Source: JAALLB01 sp017643495
GTDB lineage: Bacteria; Pseudomonadota; Alphaproteobacteria; Rhizobiales; Rhizobiaceae
DNA: 64,000 bases
Reading direction: 5' to 3'
NCBI GenBank assembly: GCA_965216105.1
Contig: OZ244147.1
Location: forward strand, 2,294,001-2,358,000
The notes under the pieces were generated by a model, which did not search any database, was not told the DNA's origin, and was given only the letters and a program-made list of their open reading frames with translations. Positions 34,762-43,092 of this stretch are shown piece by piece. A program made the position numbers and the translations under genes. How positions within the stretch are numbered: position 1 is the stretch's first letter; every line of letters starts with the position of its first letter.

Positions 34762-36681
34762 ATGTTGAAAATTGAAAATCTCACCGTACGAATAGCTGGC
34801 CGCCTGCTACTGGAAGACGCCAACCTGTCCCTGCCCTCCGGCACCCGTGCGGGTCTGGTTGGAAAAAACGGCTGCGGAAAAACCACCTTGTTCAAGGTGC
34901 TACTGGGCGAGCATCCCAGTGAAACCGGCGATGTTTCAATTCCGAAAAGCTGGCAGATCGGCCAAGTTGCACAGGAAGCACCCGGCACCGAAGACAGTCT
35001 TCTGGAAATTGTCTTGGCTGCTGACAAGGAGCGGGCCGAACTGCTCAGTGAAGCAGAAACTGCATCTGATCCGGACCGTATTGCAGCAATCTACGAACGG
35101 CTGGACGATATTGATGCCTACACAGCAGAAAGCAGGGCAGCGTCCATTCTTGCCGGTCTGGGGTTTTCAGAACAAGACCAGCAAGCACCTGCCTCAAGTT
35201 TCTCCGGTGGATGGCGGATGCGGGTAGCACTTGCAGCTGTCCTGTTTTCCGAACCGGACCTGTTGCTGCTTGACGAACCAACCAACTATCTGGACCTGGA
35301 AGGGACCTTGTGGCTGGAAAACTATCTGTCACGTTATCCTGGCACTGTTCTGGTGATCAGCCATGACCGGGACTTGCTGAATGTCGCAGTGGATTCCATC
35401 ATTCATTTTGAAAACCGGCACATCCAGTTTTTCAAGGGCAACTTCGACACGTTTGAGCACAATCGCGAGTTGCAACGGGAACTTGCGTCCAAGACGCGTG
35501 AGAAACTTGAGAAGCAGATTGCCCACATGCAGGGATTTGTGGACCGGTTCAAGGCCAAGGCCTCAAAGGCCCGGCAGGCCCAATCCAAGATCAAGGCCAT
35601 TGCGAAGATCAAACTGCCAGCAATGCTCGAGGAAGAAGGCACTCGCCCGTTCCACTTTCCGGCTCCTGAAAAAATCGTGGCATCGCCTGCCATCAAACTT
35701 GAGAGTGTTCGATGCGGATATGCCAAAGATGCGCCGGTCCTGCATAATCTTGATCTCAGAATAGACAGCGATGACCGCATTGCACTACTGGGCTCAAACG
35801 GCAACGGAAAATCCACTTTTGCAAAACTGCTGGCAGGCCGCCTGCCCCATGTTGACGGCAATGTTGTAATGGCACCAAAACTACAGGTAGCCATGTTTGC
35901 CCAACACCAAATGGATGATCTTCACGCGGACCAGACGCCCGTCGACCACGTTCGTAAGCTCATGGCAAAAGCCCCTGAATCAATCGTTCGGTCCAGAACC
36001 GCCCAAATGGGTCTGGACCATGAGCGAATGAACACATTGACTGCCAAGTTGTCCGGGGGCGAAAAGGCAAGACTCCTGCTTGGGTTGTGCACTTTTCACG
36101 GCCCCGACATTTTGATTCTCGACGAACCGACCAACCACCTTGACATGGGAGCACGTGAGGCACTTGTACATGCCATCAACGAGTTTAGTGGTGCCGTAAT
36201 TCTTGTCAGTCACGACCGCCACCTTATTGATGCCACGACTGAACGGCTGTGGATTGTACGCGATGGCACAGTATCGCCCTATGAGGAGGACCTTGCTACC
36301 TACCGCAAAGAGGTATTGCAAACAGGACGGAAACGGAAAGACCAACTGGTTGCGGCGCCTGAGCCTGAACCCGCTTCTCCACCGGCAACCCAGCAACTTG
36401 ACTATGACGAGCGGCGGGAATTGTCGGAAAGACGCAGGAAACTTGCTCCGTTAAAGCAAAAAATTTCTGAAAAAGAATATAAGATTCAGAAGCTTGACGA
36501 AGACATTTCAAAACTTGATTCCGCATTGCTGGAACCTGGTCTTTATGAGAACAACCCGGACAAGGCAGCAAGGATTTCAAAAATGCGAGCAAGTGCGGAA
36601 AAGCAGAAAGACTTGTTGGAGGAAGAATGGCTCTCACTGAGTGACGAGTATGAGGCAGGACTTGTAGCAAAACCCGCTTAA
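34762..36681 (+). CDS. ABC-F family ATPase (YheS/Uup-like)
   Basis: A 639-residue soluble protein with two ABC ATPase domains and no membrane part. Domain 1 shows Walker A GKNGCGKTT (about 33-41), signature SFSGGWRMR and Walker B LLLLDEPTNYLDL. A linker follows (about 225-310). Domain 2 has GSNGNGKST, KLSGGEKAR and ILILDEPTNHLDM. The C-terminal 100 residues look like a charged coiled coil. ABC-F proteins act on ribosomes during stalled translation or give antibiotic protection; which subtype this is cannot be settled by eye, though length and tail resemble YheS. The ATG at 34762 starts the first family strand. Confidence 0.9.
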   Translation: MLKIENLTVRIAGRLLLEDANLSLPSGTRAGLVGKNGCGKTTLFKVLLGEHPSETGDVSIPKSWQIGQVAQEAPGTEDSLLEIVLAADKERAELLSEAETASDPDRIAAIYERLDDIDAYTAESRAASILAGLGFSEQDQQAPASSFSGGWRMRVALAAVLFSEPDLLLLDEPTNYLDLEGTLWLENYLSRYPGTVLVISHDRDLLNVAVDSIIHFENRHIQFFKGNFDTFEHNRELQRELASKTREKLEKQIAHMQGFVDRFKAKASKARQAQSKIKAIAKIKLPAMLEEEGTRPFHFPAPEKIVASPAIKLESVRCGYAKDAPVLHNLDLRIDSDDRIALLGSNGNGKSTFAKLLAGRLPHVDGNVVMAPKLQVAMFAQHQMDDLHADQTPVDHVRKLMAKAPESIVRSRTAQMGLDHERMNTLTAKLSGGEKARLLLGLCTFHGPDILILDEPTNHLDMGAREALVHAINEFSGAVILVSHDRHLIDATTERLWIVRDGTVSPYEEDLATYRKEVLQTGRKRKDQLVAAPEPEPASPPATQQLDYDERRELSERRRKLAPLKQKISEKEYKIQKLDEDISKLDSALLEPGLYENNPDKAARISKMRASAEKQKDLLEEEWLSLSDEYEAGLVAKPA

Positions 36682-36686
36682 TCTTG

Positions 36687-37295
36687 TTATCGGTCTGCGC
36701 CCTTACGTCCAAAGGTTACGATACCCGATTTTTTGCCTGAGCGTCTGCTGCGGACAAGCAGGTAGAAACCCAGCATGGTGACTATAAAACCGGCAAGCGT
36801 GTACTGATCATCAATGACTCGTGCATTGCGAATAAACGTTGCTGAAATCTTCTCAATATCCGGACGCGAAATACCCCCGTCACCGGCGTTTTCTGCAAAG
36901 GTCAGTGACAAGGCGTGTGGACCATCATTCACAACCGTGAGATTGAGTGCCTGACTTCCGCTTTGGGTGGGCAATTCAGGGCCCGTTGTCAGGCCATCCG
37001 TAGCAAAAGACACTATTCCGGCAAGCAGCGTACCCTGACGATCAGAAATCTTTGCTGTGAGTGGTAGCCTAACAGGAGGCAATTTCCCATCTGGCAGGAA
37101 TGTAGCCAGGAACCGGATTCGCACAGGGTTATCTGAGGTTTTCAAATTGACAATGGCTTCCACGGAACCATTCTCTCTCAAGCCTGTCATGGAGACACGC
37201 TCAATTTCATCATTCAGGAAATTGCCCTGCGCCCACGGCCAAATCGCGCCGATACCCAGCCCCGCAACAATCAGCAAGAATGCAAATTTTCTCAT
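36687..37295 (-). CDS. Envelope protein of unknown function, two membrane segments
   Basis: Not recognised. A 202-residue protein with an N-terminal signal anchor (about residues 2-22), a beta-rich extracytoplasmic domain of about 140 residues with no cysteines, a second membrane helix (LAGFIVTMLGFYLLVRS, about 170-187) and a short basic cytoplasmic tail. The extracytoplasmic part, with phrases such as ALNLTVVNDGPHALSLTF, looks immunoglobulin-like or jelly-roll-like, which is inference only. The ATG overlaps the stop of the upstream methyltransferase gene (ATGA), implying coupled synthesis in the holC operon. Confidence 0.65.
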   Translation of the reverse strand: MRKFAFLLIVAGLGIGAIWPWAQGNFLNDEIERVSMTGLRENGSVEAIVNLKTSDNPVRIRFLATFLPDGKLPPVRLPLTAKISDRQGTLLAGIVSFATDGLTTGPELPTQSGSQALNLTVVNDGPHALSLTFAENAGDGGISRPDIEKISATFIRNARVIDDQYTLAGFIVTMLGFYLLVRSRRSGKKSGIVTFGRKGADR

Positions 37296-37990
37296 GCTGG
37301 CCGCCTCCAGACACAAAATACGTGCGGTATTTCCCGTTCCCGCTTGCAGATTGTGAAATCCTCTCGGTTTTCAAGGACAAGTCCGTAACGTTCAAACGAC
37401 ATTGCCTGAGACATTTCGAGCGGCCAGGGCGGACCATCTGCTTCCGCTCCATCCTGCCTCACTCGCGCATAAACCAGCAAGATTCCATCAGGTGCCACAA
37501 GCGATGCTGTTGCGGGTATGGTCCTGGACAGGGTTGTCGGTGACAATGACTGAAGTGTGTAACACTCGTGAACCAGTTGAAACCTCCCACGCCAGGGTGT
37601 TGGCAAATTCAACAGATCAGCAGTTCTGTAATCAACGGTACTACGGAAAAACCGCTGACTGGCCCATTCAATTGCCTGTTCGGAGAAGTCAAAACCGATG
37701 GTTTGATATCCGTAAGATGCTATTGCTTCGGCATTGTCGCCAAGACCACACCCTATGTCGATTGCTTCCCCCTCGTGAGAAGGATGGTTCTCAAGCCATT
37801 CAAGCAAAGTGCGTTTGGGTTCCATGTCGGCCCAGGGTATCGCAGCAGGGTCTCCTGCGGCATTATCATAAACAGAGCGAAAGAAATCCTTGCGGCCGAC
37901 ATCGTTTTCAAATCCTGACCGGTCCAGGCTATCCGCAAACTTCCGTCCGGCCTCCCGGCGTTCCTCAAACCCGCTTGTCATACCATCCAT
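37292..37990 (-). CDS. Class I SAM-dependent methyltransferase
   Basis: A 232-residue Rossmann-fold methyltransferase. Motif I is AIDIGCGLGDNAEAIA near residues 70-85, followed by the acidic residue of motif II in IGFDFSEQAIEWA and motif post I-IV near LVHECYTLQSL. The target is unknown; the general pattern is that of small-molecule methyltransferases such as UbiE-like or thiopurine-type enzymes. I chose the ATG at 37990, which has AGAAGG seven bases upstream and avoids overlap with holC. It is the middle gene of a three-gene minus-strand operon. Confidence 0.82.
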   Translation of the reverse strand: MDGMTSGFEERREAGRKFADSLDRSGFENDVGRKDFFRSVYDNAAGDPAAIPWADMEPKRTLLEWLENHPSHEGEAIDIGCGLGDNAEAIASYGYQTIGFDFSEQAIEWASQRFFRSTVDYRTADLLNLPTPWRGRFQLVHECYTLQSLSPTTLSRTIPATASLVAPDGILLVYARVRQDGAEADGPPWPLEMSQAMSFERYGLVLENREDFTICKREREIPHVFCVWRRPA

Positions 37991-37992
37991 CC

Positions 37993-38451
37993 CTACGCCT
38001 TCTTTTCCCATCCACCTGTTTCAGTCTGCTGCCAATAGGTCTGTTGTTGCCCATCAGCTTGATTTTCCTTGTGAAACTTCCATCGCTCACGGGCGTGTTC
38101 GACTGCGGCATTGTCATGACCATCAAACATGTAAACCAAACGCTCATACCCTTCCGTGGAATTGATTGCAGCACGGTCAACCAAAAACCGAATAACCGCC
38201 TCATTGGGATTGTCATCACCTTCCGTCAACCAGACCGGCTGCAAATGCTCTGATCCATCCCTGGTTGAACCATGAGCCAGAAAGCTGTCTTCGCGATATG
38301 TCCACAAAAGGCCGTCAAGGAACTGGATCCGTTCTGTGCTGCCCGCCTGAACAACCACTTTCCAGCCCCGGGAGAGTGATTTCTCAACAAGACCAGGTAA
38401 AACCTGGTCAAGCGTTCTTTCTGTGAGGTGGTAGAAGAGAATTTCAGTCAT
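37993..38451 (-). CDS. holC: DNA polymerase III subunit chi
   Basis: A 152-residue chi subunit, which links the clamp loader to single-strand-binding protein. Recognisable by MTEILFYHLTERTLDQVLPGLVEKSL at the N-terminus, the DGLLWTYREDSFLAHG region near 46, and the VYMFDGHDNAAVEHARERW block. The length is normal for alphaproteobacteria. The gene leads an operon with a methyltransferase and a membrane protein, an arrangement whose logic is not clear. Divergent from the small exported protein at 38533. Confidence 0.92.
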   Translation of the reverse strand: MTEILFYHLTERTLDQVLPGLVEKSLSRGWKVVVQAGSTERIQFLDGLLWTYREDSFLAHGSTRDGSEHLQPVWLTEGDDNPNEAVIRFLVDRAAINSTEGYERLVYMFDGHDNAAVEHARERWKFHKENQADGQQQTYWQQTETGGWEKKA

Positions 38452-38532
38452 AACTCAGGTTACCAATCCAACTTGACACGGTTCGGATGCCAATTCACAA
38501 AAGGTGACACAATTCAACAAGCGGAAAAAGAG

Positions 38533-38982
38533 ATGCGCTTTTATAAACTTTTTGCAATGGCGATCCTCGCGGCATTCACAATGTGCCATATCCCGGCATA
38601 CGCATCCGGCTGTGCACTGGACGGCGTTGTTCTGAAATGCAGCGAAGCAAAGAGTGCCGCCAGTGTTGCAGAAGCCTTTGCAGATTCGGCAACCAGAGAG
38701 GCACTTGCCACGCCCATCCACGAACTGAACCGGTTCAAACATCCGTCTGATCTTGAAACTTTCCGAAAGAGCATCGAGAAAAACTGGCGCCAGGTACGCA
38801 AGGCAGAATTGCAGCAACGAAACCAGATGAGAAGGCGCCAGATCTCCGCTGATCAATTCGAGGAATGGTCAAAGACCTATGATGCTGCCGAAGCAACTTA
38901 CAAGCAAGCCCTGATTTTCTACAGAACCCTCGTCTGGCACGGGAAAAACGGCAAGCCGCCGCCATCTGACAGCGACTCCTGA
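38533..38982 (+). CDS. Small exported helical protein of unknown function
   Basis: Not recognised. A 149-residue exported protein: signal peptide to about residue 23 (cleavage near AYA-SG), a short segment with two cysteines (GCALDGVVLKCSEAKS) able to form one disulphide, then a mostly helical, charged region with a Trp-rich C-terminal half. The start ATG at 38533 (MRFYKLF) is preceded by AAAAAGAG and puts the signal peptide at the N-terminus; the open frame begins earlier at 38428 but overlaps holC. It converges with pepA with 22 bases between stops. Confidence 0.68.
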   Translation: MRFYKLFAMAILAAFTMCHIPAYASGCALDGVVLKCSEAKSAASVAEAFADSATREALATPIHELNRFKHPSDLETFRKSIEKNWRQVRKAELQQRNQMRRRQISADQFEEWSKTYDAAEATYKQALIFYRTLVWHGKNGKPPPSDSDS

Positions 38983-39004
38983 CAATTCGCTTGTCTACTT
39001 GAAA

Positions 39005-40495
39005 TTATTCGTAGAAATCCGCAACAAGCCTGTCGAGAAGACGAACACCATATCCTGACCCCCAGGATTGATTGTATTCATTGGTCGGTGCGGCCATCGC
39101 GGTGCCTGCTACATCAATATGAATCCATGGCTTGTCATTGACAAAACGTTGCAGGAACTGGCCGGCAGTAATTGATCCCGCATATCGACCGCCGGTATTT
39201 TTCATGTCTGCGTTCTTGGTGTCGATCATTTTGTCATAAGCTTCGCCCAGTGGCAGTCTCCAGACCTTTTCATCAGTGGCGGTACCGGCCTTGGTAAGAT
39301 TTTCCGCCAGTTGATCATCATTGGAAAAGATCCCGGCATATTCCTTGCCCAAGGCAACCAGAATTGCGCCGGTAAGCGTTGCCAGATTGATCATGAATTC
39401 AGGGTCAAACCTGTCTTGGCAATACCAAAGGGCATCCGCAAGCACCAAGCGGCCTTCTGCATCCGTATTGATGATTTCAATCGTCTGGCCGGACATGGAC
39501 TTGACTATGTCTCCCGGTCGTTGTGCCTTGCCATCCGGCATGTTTTCCACAAGACCGATAATACCGACAACATTCGCTTTGGCCTTGCGTGCAGCCAGCG
39601 CATGCATCAGTCCGGTGACAGCGGCGGCACCGCCCATGTCACCTTTCATGTCTTCCATTCCGCCGGCAGGCTTGATTGAAATACCGCCGGTGTCAAACAC
39701 AACCCCTTTGCCAATAAAAGCGAGTGGCTTGGCTCCCTTTTTTCCGCCCTTCCATTGCATGATTGCCATGCGCGCCGGCCTGTCGGCACCCTGAGCAACT
39801 CCGAGAAGCGCATGCATGCCCAGCTTTTTCATTGCGGCAGGCTCAAGGATCTCAACCTCAACGCCCAGCTTTTCAAGCTCCTTGGCTTTCTTGGCAAACT
39901 CGACAGGCCCTAGCGTGTTTGCCGGTTCATTGACCAACTGGCGGGCCAGCAAAACACCGTCCGTCACGCCATCGAAAACCGACCATTCTTTTTTCGTTTC
40001 CGGGAGATTGTCGGAGCCAAAGCCGATTTTTACAGCTTTTTTCGGTTTTTTATCCGCTTCCCGCCCCTTTGTGAGGTAATCATCGAACCGGTAGCCCCTC
40101 AGTTTTGCCCCTGCGGCAATCGTCGCAACAGCCTTTGCTGAAAGGCCTTCGGATTCTCCTGCACCACTTGTCAGCACGAACACTTTTTCCGCCTTGCCTG
40201 CCAAGGCCATGAGCTTGCCGCCGGTTTTCAGAAGGTCACTCTCTTCGGCTTCTTCAAGGTCGCCACACCCCAGCAAAATAACCCGGTCCAAAGATCCTTC
40301 CGGAGCCAGCAAAGACAAATTGCTGCGCGCCTTGCCGGAAAACTCTTCCACCTTGATTGCCTTTTCAAGTTGTTTGGCAAATGCCTGCTCCGCAACCTCT
40401 GCCGGCAAACCGGCGTCTTTGGGGAGCAACACAACAAGTGTTCCTTTTGCCGGGATGGAGTTCTTTGAAAAAGTGATTTCCGGTAATTTAGCCAT
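39005..40495 (-). CDS. pepA: Leucyl aminopeptidase (M17)
   Basis: A 496-residue M17 cytosol aminopeptidase with two metal ions. The hallmark NTDAEGRLVLADAL is near residue 340, and further metal-binding blocks GKGVVFDTGGISIKP and GDMGGAAAV (about 260-295) are present. The N-terminal domain is the non-catalytic oligomerisation part. The ATG at 40495 has GGAGGT only three bases upstream; the open frame continues to 40588 without family sequence. Divergent from lptF, as in many alphaproteobacteria. Confidence 0.97.
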   Translation of the reverse strand: MAKLPEITFSKNSIPAKGTLVVLLPKDAGLPAEVAEQAFAKQLEKAIKVEEFSGKARSNLSLLAPEGSLDRVILLGCGDLEEAEESDLLKTGGKLMALAGKAEKVFVLTSGAGESEGLSAKAVATIAAGAKLRGYRFDDYLTKGREADKKPKKAVKIGFGSDNLPETKKEWSVFDGVTDGVLLARQLVNEPANTLGPVEFAKKAKELEKLGVEVEILEPAAMKKLGMHALLGVAQGADRPARMAIMQWKGGKKGAKPLAFIGKGVVFDTGGISIKPAGGMEDMKGDMGGAAAVTGLMHALAARKAKANVVGIIGLVENMPDGKAQRPGDIVKSMSGQTIEIINTDAEGRLVLADALWYCQDRFDPEFMINLATLTGAILVALGKEYAGIFSNDDQLAENLTKAGTATDEKVWRLPLGEAYDKMIDTKNADMKNTGGRYAGSITAGQFLQRFVNDKPWIHIDVAGTAMAAPTNEYNQSWGSGYGVRLLDRLVADFYE

Positions 40496-40792
40496 ATGAC
40501 CTCCGCTGGGAATCTGAACTGCAAGATGTAGCGAAATTTGCCGTCTTGTCGAGGGGAGACGGGGATTTGTTGCTAGCGCACCAATCAACTGCCTGTTTGG
40601 TCTGGCAACGGATGAGGCATGGCGAAAAGGTCACACCTTACCGAATTCGGCATTTTCAGAGGTGAAAAACGAGCCAATTTTTGGCCAAAGACTGCCACTA
40701 ATGGTATTGAAATCAGGAGAGTTTTGCGAGTCGGGGGCGCAAATCTCATTCGTATCCAAACGATCGCAACAACAGCGGCTTTCAGGGCATTC
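40496..40792. other. pepA-lptF divergent intergenic region
   Basis: A 297-base gap. It has no credible gene; the open frame starting at 40619 is an upstream extension of lptF with non-family residues. Only short inverted sequences (for example GCCAATTTTTGGC near 40673) are visible, and no confident promoter. Confidence 0.4.
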
Positions 40793-42001
40793 ATGAAACT
40801 GGTTGAGCGCTATATTTTCGACAAGGCTGGCACTGCCACCCTGGTTACTCTCGGCTCGCTTGCCGGAGTGGTGTGGATTGTTCAGGTCCTGCGGGGAATT
40901 GATATCATCAACAACAAGGGCCAGACGATCCTTGCATTTCTTTCCCTTACCAGTCTTGCCGTACCAGATCTTCTGCTTGCCATCATTCCGGTAGCGCTCC
41001 TTATCTCCACCATCCACACGATCAACACGATGAACAACAACACCGAACTTGTTGTTGTTACCGCAAGCGGATGCTCCAACTGGACGATTGCCAAACCCCT
41101 GCTCTTTCTGGCGCTGCTGTGCAGCATCTTTGCCGGAATAGTCGGACACGTTGTGTCCCCTCTCAGCCTTGTCAAATTGAACGAATTCATTACTGACATG
41201 AGGGCCGACCTTGTATCCGTCATTATCCAGGAAGGCACATTCAACACGATTGATGACGGGCTGACCTTCCATATTGCCGACCGCAGGGCAGCAGGCGTCA
41301 TCGGCGGCATTCTCATTGCAGACGACAGGGATGAGGATACATCGATCATTTACTCGGCCCGTGAAGGCATCATTACCCGCAATGAAGACGGCTCCCTTCT
41401 CAAGCTCAAGGACGGGGCCATTCAGCAGACAAACCGCAAGGACGGAACTGTCTCCCTGATAAAATTTCAGTCTTATGTATTTGACTTGTCAAGCTTTTCT
41501 GCAGAGCGGCCTCAAAAATCAAGACGTGCAAAAGAGCGCATGACCACCGAACTTTTCTTTCCCAACCCCAATGACGAGTATTTTCAGAAAAATCCGGGGA
41601 GGTTTCGGAGCCAGATACACGAGCGGTTTTCCGAGATGCTCTGGCCATTTGCATATGTTTTGATCATTCTTGCATTTTGCGGCCAGGCCCGCTCCAACCG
41701 TCAAAGCTTCAGTTCCGCAATTACAACCGCCACGGTCTGCGTGATCATAGCACGTGGCATGGGCTTTTCTGCAATCAACACACTCAAATCAGACCCTTCG
41801 GCCGTATGGTATGTCTATGCCCTTCCCATTGGCTGTATTCTTGTCGGCAGCTTTTTTGTCATTCGCAACCGCCCTGCTGGCCTCCCCAAGCCGGTGATGC
41901 AGCGGGTTGAGCAACTCAACATGAAAATCGCTATGCAAGTCGAGCGGTTTCAGGATGCCTACAAGACCTACAGGCGCAGACGTGCGGGGGTTGAGGCATG
42001 A
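40793..42001 (+). CDS. lptF: LPS export permease LptF
   Basis: A 402-residue YjgP/YjgQ-family permease that, with LptG and the ATPase LptB, extracts lipopolysaccharide from the inner membrane. Six membrane helices in two groups of three flank a large periplasmic beta-jellyroll domain (about residues 135-290). The N-terminus MKLVERYIFDKAGTATLVTL is typical. I chose the ATG at 40793 because residues upstream lack family character. The stop overlaps the lptG start by four bases. Confidence 0.94.
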   Translation: MKLVERYIFDKAGTATLVTLGSLAGVVWIVQVLRGIDIINNKGQTILAFLSLTSLAVPDLLLAIIPVALLISTIHTINTMNNNTELVVVTASGCSNWTIAKPLLFLALLCSIFAGIVGHVVSPLSLVKLNEFITDMRADLVSVIIQEGTFNTIDDGLTFHIADRRAAGVIGGILIADDRDEDTSIIYSAREGIITRNEDGSLLKLKDGAIQQTNRKDGTVSLIKFQSYVFDLSSFSAERPQKSRRAKERMTTELFFPNPNDEYFQKNPGRFRSQIHERFSEMLWPFAYVLIILAFCGQARSNRQSFSSAITTATVCVIIARGMGFSAINTLKSDPSAVWYVYALPIGCILVGSFFVIRNRPAGLPKPVMQRVEQLNMKIAMQVERFQDAYKTYRRRRAGVEA

Positions 42002-43092
42002 TTGGCAAGACCCTTGGCATTTATATCTCGATCCGCTTTGTGAAGGTCCTTCTGGGCATGGTTCTCGGCCTCGGATTTCTCATAGTGACGGTTGATTTTA
42101 TCGAGCAGTTGAGAAAAGCGGCCGGGATTGACGACATTTCCCTATGGTCACTTTACACAATCGCATTGTTGCGAGCCCCTTCCTTCATTGAACAGGCGTT
42201 TCCCTTTGCCTGCCTGTTTGCAGCAATGATTACCCTCACCCAACTCAACCTCAAGATGGAGCTTGTGGTCGCCAGATCGGCAGGTATTTCCGCATGGCAA
42301 TTCCTTTTGCCCATCGGCATTTCTGCGGCCATTGTCGGAATGCTCGTTGCCACCGTCTACAATCCCCTTTCGGTTCGTGCATTTGAGAAAAGCAAGGATC
42401 TTGCTGCCGTTGTTCTTGCGCGCGAAAAGCCCGGTGCAGATATCACCACCCGCGGGTACTGGGTGAAGCAGCTCGATGCGAATGGCGGAACCTCAATTCT
42501 CAACGCAGAAATTGCCCGTGAAGAAGGGCAGGTTCTCGATAATGTGAAGATCCTCAGGCTTGACGAAACCGGTCAAATTTACGAGCGAATGGATGTCCTT
42601 AAAGCAACCTATCAACCCGGCGAATGGCAGCTTGAAAATGTGTTCGTCACCAACGAGAATGGCGTGAATTCCCTTAAAAGTTTAATCAAAATGCCAACAA
42701 GGTTAACCAGGGATGAACTGCTGGGCATTAGTGCTCGCCCTGAAAGCGTATCGTTCTGGTCCCTTCGCAATACGGCAGAAAGGGTTGAAAAATCAGGCAC
42801 CAATGGCAAGCCATACCTGGTTCGACATCATTCGTTGATGGCACTTCCGGCCTTTCTTCTGGCAATGGTTCTGGTGGCGGCCACGGTATCGCTTCGCTTT
42901 GTCCGGTTTGGGCAGGTCGGCAGGATGATTTTGGGTGGCATATTAACCGGCTTCGTGCTTTATACGGTTTCGAGTCTGATAACTGCCTTGGGCAATAACG
43001 GGGTCGTGCCGCCGATAGTGGCAGCATGGGCGCCAGGGTTTGTAGCTATTTTGTTTGGAATGAGTGCTTTGCTTTATCAGGAGGACGGATAG
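41998..43092 (+). CDS. lptG: LPS export permease LptG
   Basis: A 364-residue partner of LptF with the same layout: three N-terminal helices starting LGIYISIRFVKVLLGMVLG, a periplasmic beta-jellyroll domain (about 130-265) and three C-terminal helices. It overlaps lptF (ATGA) and its stop is immediately followed by the TTG start of lptD, so inner-membrane and outer-membrane LPS transport parts are translated from one message. Confidence 0.94.
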   Translation: MIGKTLGIYISIRFVKVLLGMVLGLGFLIVTVDFIEQLRKAAGIDDISLWSLYTIALLRAPSFIEQAFPFACLFAAMITLTQLNLKMELVVARSAGISAWQFLLPIGISAAIVGMLVATVYNPLSVRAFEKSKDLAAVVLAREKPGADITTRGYWVKQLDANGGTSILNAEIAREEGQVLDNVKILRLDETGQIYERMDVLKATYQPGEWQLENVFVTNENGVNSLKSLIKMPTRLTRDELLGISARPESVSFWSLRNTAERVEKSGTNGKPYLVRHHSLMALPAFLLAMVLVAATVSLRFVRFGQVGRMILGGILTGFVLYTVSSLITALGNNGVVPPIVAAWAPGFVAILFGMSALLYQEDG

